Source: Desulfobulbaceae bacterium BRH_c16a (GTDB taxonomy: Bacteria > Desulfobacterota > Desulfobulbia > Desulfobulbales > Desulfocapsaceae). Taken from it: a DNA stretch of 64,000 bases. The translations under genes and the position numbers were made by a program. Positions 42,378 to 52,088 of the stretch are shown here, piece by piece (the stretch's first letter is position 1; each line of letters begins with the position of its first letter). The stretch is taken from contig LADS01000031.1 of NCBI GenBank assembly GCA_000961725.1, positions 1 to 64,000 of the forward strand. Direction: 5' to 3'. The notes under the pieces are model-generated. The model ran no database searches. It saw nothing but the letters and a program-made list of their open reading frames with translations, and was not told the origin of the DNA.

Positions 42378-43217
42378 TCAGAGCAGCGCTTCAGCGGTTA
42401 AATTTCCTGTACATATGAGCCGGGTGGGACCCTGCAGATACACATTTTCCACCACCGGCCCATCGAATACATCAAAAAGTATCGTCAGTAACCCCCCGCC
42501 GGAAGTGACTACCTCGACGGGAGATTCCATCCCCTTCTGGATTGCGGCAAAGAGGGCCGCAGCCACCGCGCCGGTTCCGCAGGCCATGGTCTCTGCCTCG
42601 ACGCCACGCTCATAGGTGCGTACTTTCAGTCTGCCGTCCGGCAGCAGTGTGACGAAGTTGGCATTTGCGCCTTTCGGCTCGAAGAGTTGATGAAACCTCA
42701 CCTTTCTTCCCCATGTTTTCACCGGAACGTCTTCTTCGCCGACAAAAATTACCGCGTGGGGAACGCCGGTATTGACATATGCCACCGGCCGTTCTTCATC
42801 CCCGAGCTGCAGGGAGAGCCCCAGCCGAAAATCGTGGGGCTGGGTCATCTTCACCCGGACGACTGTTTCTTCCTCGCAGATCTCGGCCTCGACTATGCCG
42901 GCCAGAGTCTCGAGCTTCATCTTCTTTTTTTCGACGATTTTATGTCGGTATGCAAAACGTGCCGCGCATCGCGAACCATTGCCGCACATCTCGGCAACCG
43001 AGCCGTCGGCGTTATAAAAATTCCAGCCGAAATCGGCTTTCGACGAATCCTCGATAAAAATCAGGCCATCGGCACCGACCGAAAACATTCTCCGGCAGAT
43101 CTTTCGAGCCAGTTCAGGCTGCTCCTCCGGAGGAATCCGCAATGTGCGGTTATCGATAATCACGAAATCGTTGCCGGTTCCGCTCATTTTTTCAAATGCG
43201 ATGGGAAAAGTTGCCAT
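42378..43217 (-). CDS. dapF: Diaminopimelate epimerase
   Basis: 279 residues from MATFPIAFEKMSGTGNDF. GAGGAG is 7 bases before this ATG, while the alternative ATG two codons earlier is too close to it. The two catalytic cysteines are present: MCGNGSRC (Cys78) and MACGTGAV (Cys213). Converts LL- to meso-diaminopimelate for lysine and peptidoglycan. It starts the dapF-dapA-dapB series; the lysA gene often found next to it in related genomes is not in this window. Confidence 0.94.
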   Translation of the reverse strand: MATFPIAFEKMSGTGNDFVIIDNRTLRIPPEEQPELARKICRRMFSVGADGLIFIEDSSKADFGWNFYNADGSVAEMCGNGSRCAARFAYRHKIVEKKKMKLETLAGIVEAEICEEETVVRVKMTQPHDFRLGLSLQLGDEERPVAYVNTGVPHAVIFVGEEDVPVKTWGRKVRFHQLFEPKGANANFVTLLPDGRLKVRTYERGVEAETMACGTGAVAAALFAAIQKGMESPVEVVTSGGGLLTILFDVFDGPVVENVYLQGPTRLICTGNLTAEALL

Positions 43218-43304
43218 CACCATGCTCCTCGCTTATTGCCTTGTTCGATCAACTTGTTTTTCAAAGTCTACTCTGAAATTCGCCCCAGCGTCAAGACGAC
43301 ACAG

Positions 43305-43332
43305 CCCTCCAGCCGCATTCACGGCTGGAGGG
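43305..43332. terminator. Perfect 11-bp hairpin between dapF and the Fn3 lipoprotein gene
   Basis: CCCTCCAGCCG (43305-43315) and CGGCTGGAGGG (43322-43332) enclose a 6-base loop. No T-run follows on either strand, so it may act as an RNA stability or processing element, or as a weak terminator, between the arg and dap gene sets on the minus strand. Confidence 0.5.
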
Positions 43333-43364
43333 CATGTTCTTCCTGTCGACCTGCTGCGAATAAA

Positions 43365-44420
43365 CTATCTGATAGTTGCTTCTTTCGATTTCCGGCTCTC
43401 GTTTGCCGGTACTGCCTGATCTATGGCGGTTACCGCATAATAGTATCGTACACCGTTTTCTGCTTTGGCATCTACGTAGAGCGTATATTGCGGCTCGACG
43501 TCTGCCAGCAGCTCGTGCCTGTCTGTGTCGGCAGTGCGGCGATAGACTCGATAGCCGCCGATATCGCCGGCATCGCTCTTATCCCAGAAAATCTTGTTGC
43601 CTTCGTCGGTCTTTACTGCCGTAACACCGGTCGGTATCGGCGGAGGAGTCAGGTCAACCGGGGTCACTGCCACCTCCTTGCTCACACCACCCTGCGCGAG
43701 TTCACCTTTAAAGGTTGTCAGCGTCTGTACTGCATAGAAATATTTCTGGCCGTTTGTGACCTGCCTGTCGATATAGCTGGTTTCTTTCTGCGGCTCGCCG
43801 GTCTTGCCATAGTCCCTGCCGTCGATGCTGCGCAGGACCTGGTAGTTCAAGCCCATTTCCGGATCGCTGCCGGCCCTTAAGGTCGCCGGTTGCCAGGAGA
43901 GGGTAACCTGGCTGTCCGCAGGCGTAGCTGTAAGATTTGTCGGCGCCGCAGCCGGCTCGAACCAGACAAACGTGACCACGTTCGAATCATTGCTGTCCGC
44001 CCACCAGCTGGTGCGGGAACGGACTTTAAAAAAGTATTTGTGCCCGGCACGGAGCAGGGAGGAGTCGTAGGTCGCCCGCCTTCTCGTTTCACCGTCGAGG
44101 GAAGAACCGCCATCCAGAGTGATCGGCTCGGCAAAGGGAATGGGACAAGTGCTGCAGTAGTCTTCCAGGGCTACTTCCGCGCGATACAGCTCGAAGGAAG
44201 AAACCTCTTCAAGTGCGGTACCCTTGATGGTTTTGACCGGATAGAACCAGGTCAGCTGCACCCCATCTTCGCTAATCGAATACTGCAGGTCGTCAATCGC
44301 CTGCGGCACAACACTTGCCGGCGGTACCGGGGCGTTTTTATAGCCGCATCCACCTGTAAAGAGGAGCGATGTGCCAAGAAAGAAGATTCCCGCCACCCGT
44401 GCCAAACATCTGTTCATCAT
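43365..44420 (-). CDS. Outer-membrane-type lipoprotein with fibronectin-III domains
   Basis: 351 residues. Signal peptide with lipobox (FFLGTSLLFTGGCGYKNAPV): the Cys is followed by GYKNAPVPP, the short motif typical of LptM/YifL-like lipoproteins. Then come about three Fn3-like domains, e.g. APTNLTATPADSQVTLSWQP and PPIPTGVTAVKTDEGNKIFW, each ending YFYAV or YYYAVTAI. It overlaps argH by 4 bases and lies next to dapF, near which E. coli has yifL. A role in LPS-transporter maturation or as a surface scaffold is suggested but not shown. Confidence 0.7.
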   Translation of the reverse strand: MMNRCLARVAGIFFLGTSLLFTGGCGYKNAPVPPASVVPQAIDDLQYSISEDGVQLTWFYPVKTIKGTALEEVSSFELYRAEVALEDYCSTCPIPFAEPITLDGGSSLDGETRRRATYDSSLLRAGHKYFFKVRSRTSWWADSNDSNVVTFVWFEPAAAPTNLTATPADSQVTLSWQPATLRAGSDPEMGLNYQVLRSIDGRDYGKTGEPQKETSYIDRQVTNGQKYFYAVQTLTTFKGELAQGGVSKEVAVTPVDLTPPPIPTGVTAVKTDEGNKIFWDKSDAGDIGGYRVYRRTADTDRHELLADVEPQYTLYVDAKAENGVRYYYAVTAIDQAVPANESRKSKEATIR

Positions 44421-45823
44421 TGTGCGATCCCCAATTGTTGTTCCGCTGCAACCAATGCTTCTTCCACTCGCTGTAAACCGGTACCCCCCGTGGATATCCG
44501 ACTGTTCACCGAACCCTCAACACTTAACACTTCGTAGACGTCCTTTGCAATCACTTCGGAGAATTGGCCAAGCTCCTTGAGCGTGAGATCAGGCAACTCG
44601 CATCCTTTTTCAAGACAGTAGGCGACAGCCCTGCCGACAATGCCGTGGGCCTCGCGGAAGGGCACGTTTTTCAGGACCAGATAGTCGGCAAGATCCGTCG
44701 CCGTCATACAGCCCTTCATGGTCGCGGCAGCCATCCGCTCGATCTTGAAGGCAAGGTTCTCGAGCAATTCGGTCATAATGGCAAGCGATGCCGTAACGGT
44801 ATCGACGGCATCGAAGACCGGTTCCTTGTCTTCCTGAAGATCGCGGTTATAGGTGAGCGGCAAACCTTTCACCAGGGTTATCAGGGTCATCAAACTGCCG
44901 ACCACCCGCCCGCTCTTGCCTCTGATCAGTTCGGGAATATCCGGATTTTTCTTCTGCGGCATGATAGACGAGCCGGTGCAGAATTTATCGGAGATATTGA
45001 CAAAATCAAACTCCTGGGTTGACCAGAGAACGAGCTCCTCCGAGAGCCTGGAGAGATGGAGCTGGATCATCGTGCAGTTGCTTGTGAACTCGATGGCAAA
45101 ATCCCGGTCCCCCGAGGTGTCCATCGAATTTGCGGTAACTCCGGCAAAACCGAGCGCCCGGGCCACCTGTTCGCGATCGATCGGCAGCCCGGTGCCGGCC
45201 ATTGCCGCACAGCCGAGCGGCGACAGGTTGAGGCGCTTGCGGCAATCGACCATCCGGTCCAGGTCCCGGCCGAACATCTCGTAATAGGCCAGCATATGAT
45301 GGGCAATCTGCACCGGCTGGGCGCGCTGCAGGTGGGTATAGCCCGGCATCACATGGCCGAGGTATTTCCGGGCCAGCATGACGAAAGCCTTGCGTATGCC
45401 GTCCAGCAACGCGATGGTCTCGTCGCACTGATCGCGAAGGTAGAGCTTGAAATCGAGGGCAACCTGATCGTTCCTGCTCCGGGCGCTGTGCAGCTTGGCA
45501 CCGGCGGGTCCGATTCTCTCGACCAGGGATTTTTCGATATTCATGTGAATATCTTCCAGTTCGCGGCGAAAGACAAACGTCCCCTGTTCGATCTCTTTTT
45601 CGATCGCGGACAGGCCGTCGGTTATGACCGCAAGCTCTTCCCTCGTGAGAATACCGTGATCGGCGAGCATGGCAGCGTGGGCCTTGCTGCCGGCGATGTC
45701 GTATCGATACAGTCTGGAATCATAGTGGATGGAGGCGGTAAAAGCCTCGACCGATGCGGCGGTCTTCTCGGAAAACCGCCCTCCCCACATTTTCCCCGAT
45801 CCACTGTTGTTCGGCTCAGTCAT
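44417..45823 (-). CDS. argH: Argininosuccinate lyase
   Basis: 468 residues. Splits argininosuccinate into arginine and fumarate. The fumarase/aspartase superfamily signature [12 protein letters not shown] is complete, with the catalytic Ser loop. The N-terminal [20 protein letters not shown] and the substrate loop [20 protein letters not shown] are also typical. Normal length. Runs directly into the Fn3 lipoprotein gene and follows argG by 11 bases on the same strand. Confidence 0.96.
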   Translation of the reverse strand: MTEPNNSGSGKMWGGRFSEKTAASVEAFTASIHYDSRLYRYDIAGSKAHAAMLADHGILTREELAVITDGLSAIEKEIEQGTFVFRRELEDIHMNIEKSLVERIGPAGAKLHSARSRNDQVALDFKLYLRDQCDETIALLDGIRKAFVMLARKYLGHVMPGYTHLQRAQPVQIAHHMLAYYEMFGRDLDRMVDCRKRLNLSPLGCAAMAGTGLPIDREQVARALGFAGVTANSMDTSGDRDFAIEFTSNCTMIQLHLSRLSEELVLWSTQEFDFVNISDKFCTGSSIMPQKKNPDIPELIRGKSGRVVGSLMTLITLVKGLPLTYNRDLQEDKEPVFDAVDTVTASLAIMTELLENLAFKIERMAAATMKGCMTATDLADYLVLKNVPFREAHGIVGRAVAYCLEKGCELPDLTLKELGQFSEVIAKDVYEVLSVEGSVNSRISTGGTGLQRVEEALVAAEQQLGIAQ

Positions 45824-45834
45824 AATCCGGTGTC

Positions 45835-47040
45835 CTATTTATTGCATCGACCCTGCAGAGCGTTGATCTTGAGACGGAGTCCGTGGAGACGAATGAAACC
45901 GGTGGCATCTCCCTGATCGTAGACATTGTCCTCTTCAAAGGTGGCGAAGTTGACCTGATACAAAGACTGATCGGATTTGCGGCCGACGGAAAAACAGTTG
46001 CCCTTGTAGAGTTTCAACCGGACGGTGCCGTTGACGGTCTGCTGGGTTTCATCCATGGTTTTCTGCAGGAGTTCGCGTTCCGGCGAGAACCAGAAACCGT
46101 TGTACACCAGTTCGGCATAGCGCGGAATGAGAGAATCGCGAATCTTCATGACTTCCCGGTCGAGGGTGATGGTCTCGAGGTCGCGGTGGGCGGTGCGCAG
46201 GATGGTGCCGCCGGGCGTCTCGTAGACGCCGTGCGACTTCATGCCGACAAAGCGGTTTTCCACGAGGTCGAGCCGGCCGATGCCATTGGCGCCGCCGACC
46301 TTGTTCAGCTGGGTAAAAAGTGCCAGCGGCTCCATGGCGACGCCGTCGAGGGCCACCGGATTGCCGTTTTTGAATTCGATCTCGAGATAGATCGGCTTAT
46401 CGGGCGCCTTTTCCGGTGAAACGGTCAACTTGAACATTGCCTCGTCCGGCTCGTTCCAGGGATCTTCAAGAATTCCACCTTCAAAACTGATGTGCAGCAG
46501 GTTCTCATCGGAGCTGTACGGCTTTTCCTTGGTGACCGGCACCGGGATATTGCGATCCCTGGCAAACTCGACCAGCTTCTGCCGGGAATTGAGGTCCCAG
46601 GTCCGCCAGGGTGCGATGATCTTCAGACTGGGTGCCAGTGCTATGTAGCCCAGCTCAAACCGCACCTGATCGTTGCCCTTGCCGGTTGCCCCGTGACTGA
46701 CTGCATCGGCCCCCTCTGCCAGGGCGATACGGACCTGTTCCTTGGCGATCAGCGGCCTCGCCAGGGAGGTGCCGAGCAGATACGATCCTTCATAGATGGC
46801 ATTGGCCCGGAAAGCCGGGAAGATATAGTCTTCGACGAATTCTTTCTTCAGATCGGAAACAATGACTTTTTCCGCGCCGGTGGCAAGTCCCTTTTTGGTG
46901 ACGGCATCCCAGTCTTCCTCCTGGCCGATATCGGCGGAGTAAGCGATTACCGAACATTTATATTCTTCCGCCAGCCATTTCAGGATCACCGATGTATCGA
47001 GACCGCCGGAGTAGGCGAGGACAATCTTGTTTACGCTCAT
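45835..47040 (-). CDS. argG: Argininosuccinate synthase
   Basis: 401 residues, typical length. ATP pyrophosphatase fold: [15 protein letters not shown] near the N-terminus binds ATP, followed by [18 protein letters not shown] and [20 protein letters not shown], which bind citrulline and aspartate. Condenses citrulline with aspartate. Between argF and argH on the minus strand, in the usual order for the cluster. Confidence 0.96.
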   Translation of the reverse strand: MSVNKIVLAYSGGLDTSVILKWLAEEYKCSVIAYSADIGQEEDWDAVTKKGLATGAEKVIVSDLKKEFVEDYIFPAFRANAIYEGSYLLGTSLARPLIAKEQVRIALAEGADAVSHGATGKGNDQVRFELGYIALAPSLKIIAPWRTWDLNSRQKLVEFARDRNIPVPVTKEKPYSSDENLLHISFEGGILEDPWNEPDEAMFKLTVSPEKAPDKPIYLEIEFKNGNPVALDGVAMEPLALFTQLNKVGGANGIGRLDLVENRFVGMKSHGVYETPGGTILRTAHRDLETITLDREVMKIRDSLIPRYAELVYNGFWFSPERELLQKTMDETQQTVNGTVRLKLYKGNCFSVGRKSDQSLYQVNFATFEEDNVYDQGDATGFIRLHGLRLKINALQGRCNK

Positions 47041-47102
47041 TTCACAAACCTCAAACTATGAATTTTCTTTTTCTTATTTTATTTTTATGGGGCAAGAATC
47101 GA

Positions 47103-48023
47103 TCAGACAATCAGACGTTCGAGAATCGCCTTGTGGATATGCATCTTGTTTTCCGCCTGATCGAAGGCTACACATTGCGCCGATTCCAGCACCTCGTCGG
47201 TAATTTCCTCGCCCCGATGGGCGGGCAGACAATGCAGAACGATACACTCTGCCGGAGCCTTGGCTAAAAGTTCCCGACCCAGCTGATAGTCGCTGAAAAT
47301 CCGCAGCCTCTCTTCCTGCTCGTCTTCCTGGCCCATGGAGGCCCAGACGTCGACGTTGACGACATCGGCGCCGGTCACCGCCTGAGCCGGATCAGTGATC
47401 AGTTGTATTTTTTTGCTCGCCATCTTCCGGCTTGCGGCGAGAATCTCCGCGTCCGGTTCATACCCTTTCGGACAGGCGAGGGTAAGGTCAAAGCCGATAA
47501 TTCCCGCCGCCTGAATCCAGGAGTTGGCCATATTGTTGCCGTCACCCACCCAGGCGATATGCAGGGCCTCGATCGGTCCCTTTTTTTCAATGACGGTCAT
47601 TATATCGCTCAGCACCTGACAGGGATGGTGCAGATCGGTCAAGGCGTTAATCACCGGCACCGTGGCGAAAGCGGCCAACTCCTCGACCACTTCCTGACCG
47701 AAGGTCCGGACCACCATACCGTCGACATAGCGCGACATGACCCGGGACATATCCTTGAGCGGTTCCGATCTCGCCAGCTGGGTATCGCGACCGGACAGAA
47801 AAATAACCCGGCCGCCGAGGCCGTACATGGCCGCCTCGAACGAAACCCGCGTTCTGGTGGAAGGTTTTTCGAAGATCAGGCCGATAGTCTTGCCCATCAG
47901 TTGCTGATGGATCCTGCCGGCCTGCTTTTCTTTCTTCAATTCAATTGCCCGGTCAATGAGACCAAGCAGCTCTTTTTTGGTGAATTCCTGTAATGACCTG
48001 AAATGCTTCGGCACTCTGCACAC
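47103..48023 (-). CDS. argF: Ornithine carbamoyltransferase
   Basis: 306 residues. Carbamoyl phosphate loop FEKPSTRTRVSFE, the motif LTDLHHPCQVLSDI and the ornithine-specific HCLPAHRGEEIT near the C-terminus identify the ornithine rather than the aspartate enzyme. Makes citrulline. A gap of 62 bases separates it from argG. Upstream lies a 400-base structured intergenic region that should include its promoter. Confidence 0.96.
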   Translation of the reverse strand: MCRVPKHFRSLQEFTKKELLGLIDRAIELKKEKQAGRIHQQLMGKTIGLIFEKPSTRTRVSFEAAMYGLGGRVIFLSGRDTQLARSEPLKDMSRVMSRYVDGMVVRTFGQEVVEELAAFATVPVINALTDLHHPCQVLSDIMTVIEKKGPIEALHIAWVGDGNNMANSWIQAAGIIGFDLTLACPKGYEPDAEILAASRKMASKKIQLITDPAQAVTGADVVNVDVWASMGQEDEQEERLRIFSDYQLGRELLAKAPAECIVLHCLPAHRGEEITDEVLESAQCVAFDQAENKMHIHKAILERLIV

Positions 48024-48423
48024 CTCGAAACAACGGGGATACTCCCCTTCGGTTACCTCCCCCGTACCCGTCCTTTTCTGCTCTATTCAGGGGAGAAAGA
48101 TGTTATCATTACCTAATACAAAGCTGATTTGCAAAACATTTCCCTTTTTCCTCTCCGGCGTTGCCCCATTTTTTTGAGTTGATCCCGCCGAAGTAATCGT
48201 TTCCGGTACACATCAAAAGACTGCATATCCCGGCTCAGTAACCGTGTCGCTCCCGTGCCATCCTTGGCACCCGCGACACTAGGCCATCCTTGGCCGTCGT
48301 CATCCAGTGCTCCAGGTTCGTTCAAGCAGGCCGCCGAGCTAGAGTTGGCTCTGTGAGGTGGCCTGATCGGACGAAAATGGGGTGCTGGTGAACGGTTACC
48401 CGCCGAAATGACGATCCCGGCAC
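48024..48423. other. 400-base intergenic region with nested hairpins (argF leader / ncRNA candidate)
   Basis: No convincing gene. At 48244-48279 an outer stem GTGTCGC/GCGACAC encloses an inner stem GTGCCA/TGGCAC with loop TCCT. Three bases further on, GGCCA/TGGCC (48282-48295) has the same loop. Read on the minus strand (the arg direction), both loops show A-AGGA-T, like CsrA/RsmA sites. The region also has a GGGGA/TCCCC mini-hairpin near 48035. A 70-codon minus-strand frame spans the hairpins but has no recognisable features. Confidence 0.4.
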
Positions 48424-49626
48424 TTATAATTCCGCCAGCACCTCGGCAAGTGCCGCAACGATACAGTCGATCTCCTCTTCTGTCACAATCAACGGCGGAA
48501 CAAAACGCAGGGCCACGTTCCCGGCAAAATTCATCAGAAAACCGCGCTCGAACATCCGGGCGACAATTGCCGCGCCTTGGACGACACCTTTTTCGGTAAG
48601 TACCGCGCCAACCAGAAGCCCCATGCCCCGCACGGATCCGATAAGATCCGGAAACCGACCGGCGAGCTTGTTCAGTTCCGCCTGGAAATATGCGCCCTTC
48701 TGCCTCACTCCGGCCAGGAAACCGTCCTCCAGCATAATCTGCAAGGTGGCAACAGCTGCGGCCGAGGCTACCGGATTGCCGCCGAAGGTGGAGGCGTGGG
48801 TACCGGGCGTAAACGCCGCGGCGATTTCAGTCGTTGTCATCATTGCCCCGATCGGCAGGCCGTTGCCGAGAGCCTTGGCCATGGTCAGGATGTCGGGCCG
48901 AACGCCCAGCTGCTCGTAGGCAAAGAGCGTCCCCGTTCGGCCGAGACCGGTCTGGATCTCGTCGAAAATAAGCAGCAGTCCATGCCTGTCGCACAGCTCC
49001 CGGATACCTCCGAGATACTCTTTTTCCAACGGCCGAACCCCGCCCTCGCCCTGCAGGGGTTCGCAGAGGATGGCACAGGTCGAGCCGATAATCATCTTTT
49101 CCAGAGCCTGCAGATCGCCGAAGGGTGCATGGAGAAAACCCTCGGGCAACGGCTCAAAGCCTTTATGGAATTTCGGCTGGCCGGTTGCCGCAACGGTGGC
49201 AAGGGTCCGGCCGTGGAAGGAGCCGGCAAGACTGATTACCTGGTAGCGGCCCTCGCCGGCATGAATCCGGGCCAGCTTGATCGCCGCCTCGTTGGCCTCG
49301 GCGCCGCTGTTGGCCAGAAAAATTTTCTCCCCGAAGGAATTACCGGTCAGCAGTTCGGCAAGCTCGATCTGCGGTACGGTGTAGTAGAGGTTCGAGACAT
49401 GGACAAGCTCCCCCGCCTGTCGCCGGATGGCTTCGGTCACCGCCGGATGACAGTGGCCAAGCGCACACACCGCGATGCCCGATAGAAAATCGAGGTATTC
49501 CCTGCCGTCGGCGTCGACGAGGCGACAGCCCGCGCCTTTCACCATGGCGGAGGGATACCTGGCATAGGTGCCGATAAAAACCTTGTCGCCCCTTTCCTTC
49601 AATTCTTTGTTTCCGCTCTTTTCCAT
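48424..49626 (-). CDS. argD: Acetylornithine aminotransferase
   Basis: 400 residues. PLP enzyme of class III transaminases: LIFDEIQTGLGRTG before the Schiff-base Lys in LTMAKALGNGLPIG, plus SGIAVCALGHCHPAV and the cofactor-phosphate loop NSGAEANEAAIKLAR. It makes acetylornithine and often also serves N-succinyl-diaminopimelate transamination. The start overlaps the argB stop by one base, so argB-argD form a unit. Confidence 0.94.
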   Translation of the reverse strand: MEKSGNKELKERGDKVFIGTYARYPSAMVKGAGCRLVDADGREYLDFLSGIAVCALGHCHPAVTEAIRRQAGELVHVSNLYYTVPQIELAELLTGNSFGEKIFLANSGAEANEAAIKLARIHAGEGRYQVISLAGSFHGRTLATVAATGQPKFHKGFEPLPEGFLHAPFGDLQALEKMIIGSTCAILCEPLQGEGGVRPLEKEYLGGIRELCDRHGLLLIFDEIQTGLGRTGTLFAYEQLGVRPDILTMAKALGNGLPIGAMMTTTEIAAAFTPGTHASTFGGNPVASAAAVATLQIMLEDGFLAGVRQKGAYFQAELNKLAGRFPDLIGSVRGMGLLVGAVLTEKGVVQGAAIVARMFERGFLMNFAGNVALRFVPPLIVTEEEIDCIVAALAEVLAEL

Positions 49627-50528
49627 CAGTATATCTCCGTCCCCACCCCTTCCCGGGTAAACATTTCCAAAAGGATCGAATGCTCCACTCTGCCGTCGAC
49701 GATACAGGTCTTCGCCACCCCGCGGCGCAGGGCCTCTTCGCAGCAGCGCACCTTCGGGATCATTCCGCCGGCAATGGTGCCGTCGTCGATCAGTCCTTCC
49801 AGCTCGCCTTTCGGCAACGTGGTGATCAACTCGCCGCTCTTGTTTTTCACCCCCGGCACATCGGTCAGGAGGATCATTTTTTCGGCGGCCAGCGCTCCGG
49901 CAATGGCCCCGGCGACCAGATCGGCATTGATATTGAACGCCTGTCCGTCTTCGCCGACGCCAACCGGTGCGATAACCGGAATGAAATCATTTTTGCTGAG
50001 ACTCTCGAGCACCCCGATATTGACCTTGGTTACCTGACCGACTCGCCCTACGTCGATAAGCTCCGGCGGGGCATCCTGCATCGGATCGTCGCCTTTTTTT
50101 CCGCTTATTTTCATTTTTTTTGCACAGACCAGATCGCCGTCACGCCCCGAAAGGCCGACTGCCTTGCCTCCGCAATGATTGATCAGGCCGACGATCTGTT
50201 TGTTCACCTGACCGACCAATACCATTTCGACCACATCCATGGTCTCACCGTCGGTGACGCGCATCCCCTGCACATAACTCGGTTTAATCCCGAGACGGTC
50301 GAGCAGTTTGTTGATCTGCGGCCCGCCGCCGTGGACGATGATCGGATTGATGCCGATCTGTTTGAGCAGAATCACATCGAGAGCAAATTGTTTTTTCAGA
50401 TGTTCATCGACCATGGCATGTCCACCATACTTGATAACGATGGTTTTATGCCTGAATTCCTGCATATAGGGCAGAGCCTCAATCAGTACTTTTGCCTTTT
50501 CTATGCTCTCCTCGACGGTTTTTACCAT
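49626..50528 (-). CDS. argB: Acetylglutamate kinase
   Basis: 300 residues. Amino acid kinase fold: [20 protein letters not shown], the glycine loop [16 protein letters not shown], the middle [20 protein letters not shown] and the C-terminal [20 protein letters not shown]. Phosphorylates N-acetylglutamate; members with this N-terminal extension are commonly feedback-inhibited by arginine. First gene of the minus-strand arg cluster, divergent from lptA, with the promoter region between 50530 and 50700. Confidence 0.95.
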   Translation of the reverse strand: MVKTVEESIEKAKVLIEALPYMQEFRHKTIVIKYGGHAMVDEHLKKQFALDVILLKQIGINPIIVHGGGPQINKLLDRLGIKPSYVQGMRVTDGETMDVVEMVLVGQVNKQIVGLINHCGGKAVGLSGRDGDLVCAKKMKISGKKGDDPMQDAPPELIDVGRVGQVTKVNIGVLESLSKNDFIPVIAPVGVGEDGQAFNINADLVAGAIAGALAAEKMILLTDVPGVKNKSGELITTLPKGELEGLIDDGTIAGGMIPKVRCCEEALRRGVAKTCIVDGRVEHSILLEMFTREGVGTEIY

Positions 50529-50763
50529 AGCAGCCCTTCCGATCCCCCGATTAGTCCTTATGTTTTAGCGTAATTTCAACGAGCTATAGCCTTATAAAAT
50601 GGCCGCAAACTGGGCCGTATTGTACTGGCTCATATTCGGTAAGTAAAGCACTCTTTGTGGTGCGATCGCATACCATGGCTTTACATTTCCCGACCTTTAC
50701 GCTACGATGACCACGGCAAAATCACGGGCCGGAATACTTTTTCCCCCAAATTGGAGGATCCAC

Positions 50764-51327
50764 ATGAAATTCTATTACAGCAATTCTTTTATCCTCGGCG
50801 CATGCCTTGCGGCAAGCCTGTTTCTCGGTGGAGCAATGACCGCCCTGGGGGCTGAAGCTCCCATCCATATTGAAGCAAACCGTATGACTTCAACTGAAAA
50901 AACCAATTCGGTTGTCTTTACCGGCGATGTCGATGCAAAACAGGGCGATGTCAGAATCCGTTCGGACGAAATGACCGTTTTTTACACAGCCGCAGCTGCC
51001 GAAAACCCAAAGGACAAGAAGGAAACAAAGAAAACCGCGCAGCAGGTTGAAAAACTGATCTGCATCGGCAATGTCGAACTTACCCGTGGAGAGTGGCTGG
51101 GGACTTCAAAAAAAATGGTCTATCTCTCCAAGGAGAGACAGGTTATACTTACCGATAACGCCAAGGCATGGCAGGGTCAAAATATGGTCAGTGGCGATAA
51201 GATCATTTATTATCTGGATGAAGGACGCTCCGAGGTCATCGGTAACAAGACGTCGACTACCCTGGGAGAATCGGACGGCGGCAAGAAAAAACCATCGCGG
51301 GTCAACATGACCATCATGCAGAATTAA
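50764..51327 (+). CDS. lptA: LPS-export periplasmic protein LptA (OstA-like)
   Basis: 187 residues from ATG 50764, with GGAGG as ribosome site. A signal peptide (FILGACLAASLFLGGAMTAL, cleavage near GAEA) is followed by an OstA beta-jellyroll: PIHIEANRMTSTEKTNSVVF, TGDVDAKQGDVRIRSDEMTV, LICIGNVELTRGEWLGTSKK. It bridges LPS from the inner to the outer membrane. An LptC gene is not found upstream in this window. lptB follows after 32 bases. Confidence 0.9.
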   Translation: MKFYYSNSFILGACLAASLFLGGAMTALGAEAPIHIEANRMTSTEKTNSVVFTGDVDAKQGDVRIRSDEMTVFYTAAAAENPKDKKETKKTAQQVEKLICIGNVELTRGEWLGTSKKMVYLSKERQVILTDNAKAWQGQNMVSGDKIIYYLDEGRSEVIGNKTSTTLGESDGGKKKPSRVNMTIMQN

Positions 51328-51359
51328 AGGACGCAGAAAAGGAAAGACTCGCAAAAACG

Positions 51360-52082
51360 ATGTCGATACTCGAAACACGAAATATAATTAAAAGTTACGG
51401 TGCCCGGACGGTTGTCGACGGGGTCAGCCTTCAGGTCCAGACCGGGGCGGTAGTCGGTCTTCTCGGTCCAAACGGCGCCGGCAAAACAACAACTTTCTAT
51501 TCGATTGCCGGATTTATTCGGCCGGACCGTGGTAATATCATCTTTGCCGGCGAGGTAATTACCAACCTTCCCATCCATAAAAGGGCTCTCCGTGGAATTA
51601 CCTATCTGGCCCAGGAACCTTCCGTCTTCAAAAAACTGACAGTCGAGGAAAATGTCCGCATCATCCTGGAACCCCTTGGCCTGGCAAAAAACGAGATCAA
51701 CTCCCGTATCGACGAACTGATGGAAGATCTCAATATCGGCTATCTCCGGAACAATAAAGGACATGCCCTGTCAGGGGGAGAAAGGCGGCGGGTTGAAATC
51801 ATGAGGGCTTTGTCGACCAAGCCCAAATTCATCCTTCTTGACGAACCGTTTGCCGGTATCGACCCGCTGGCGGTTCACGATCTGCAGAAAATCATCGTTA
51901 AACTGAAAGAAAAAGGACTGGGCATCCTTATCTCCGACCACAACGTAAGAGAAACTTTACAGGTGTGCGACTTTGCATATATCATGAATGCAGGACAAGT
52001 ACTCACGAGTGGTGTCGCCGACGATATCATCGAGAGTGAAGTAGCCCGAAAAATGTATCTTGGTGAAAATTTCCACATGTGA
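51360..52082 (+). CDS. lptB: LPS-export ABC transporter ATPase LptB
   Basis: 240 residues. Walker A GPNGAGKTTTFYSI, signature LSGGERRRVEIMRAL, Walker B FILLDEPFAGIDPLA and the switch His in ISDHNVRETL are all present; the LptB-specific end is RKMYLGENFHM. Powers LPS extraction by LptFG. Situated between lptA and rpoN, the standard proteobacterial order. Confidence 0.96.
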   Translation: MSILETRNIIKSYGARTVVDGVSLQVQTGAVVGLLGPNGAGKTTTFYSIAGFIRPDRGNIIFAGEVITNLPIHKRALRGITYLAQEPSVFKKLTVEENVRIILEPLGLAKNEINSRIDELMEDLNIGYLRNNKGHALSGGERRRVEIMRALSTKPKFILLDEPFAGIDPLAVHDLQKIIVKLKEKGLGILISDHNVRETLQVCDFAYIMNAGQVLTSGVADDIIESEVARKMYLGENFHM

Positions 52083-52088
52083 TCCTCT

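Noticed and set aside
40947-42401. 484-codon plus-strand frame opposite dapA/dapB
   Set aside because: Antisense shadow; His- and Arg-rich without any recognisable fold, while dapA and dapB are complete on the other strand.
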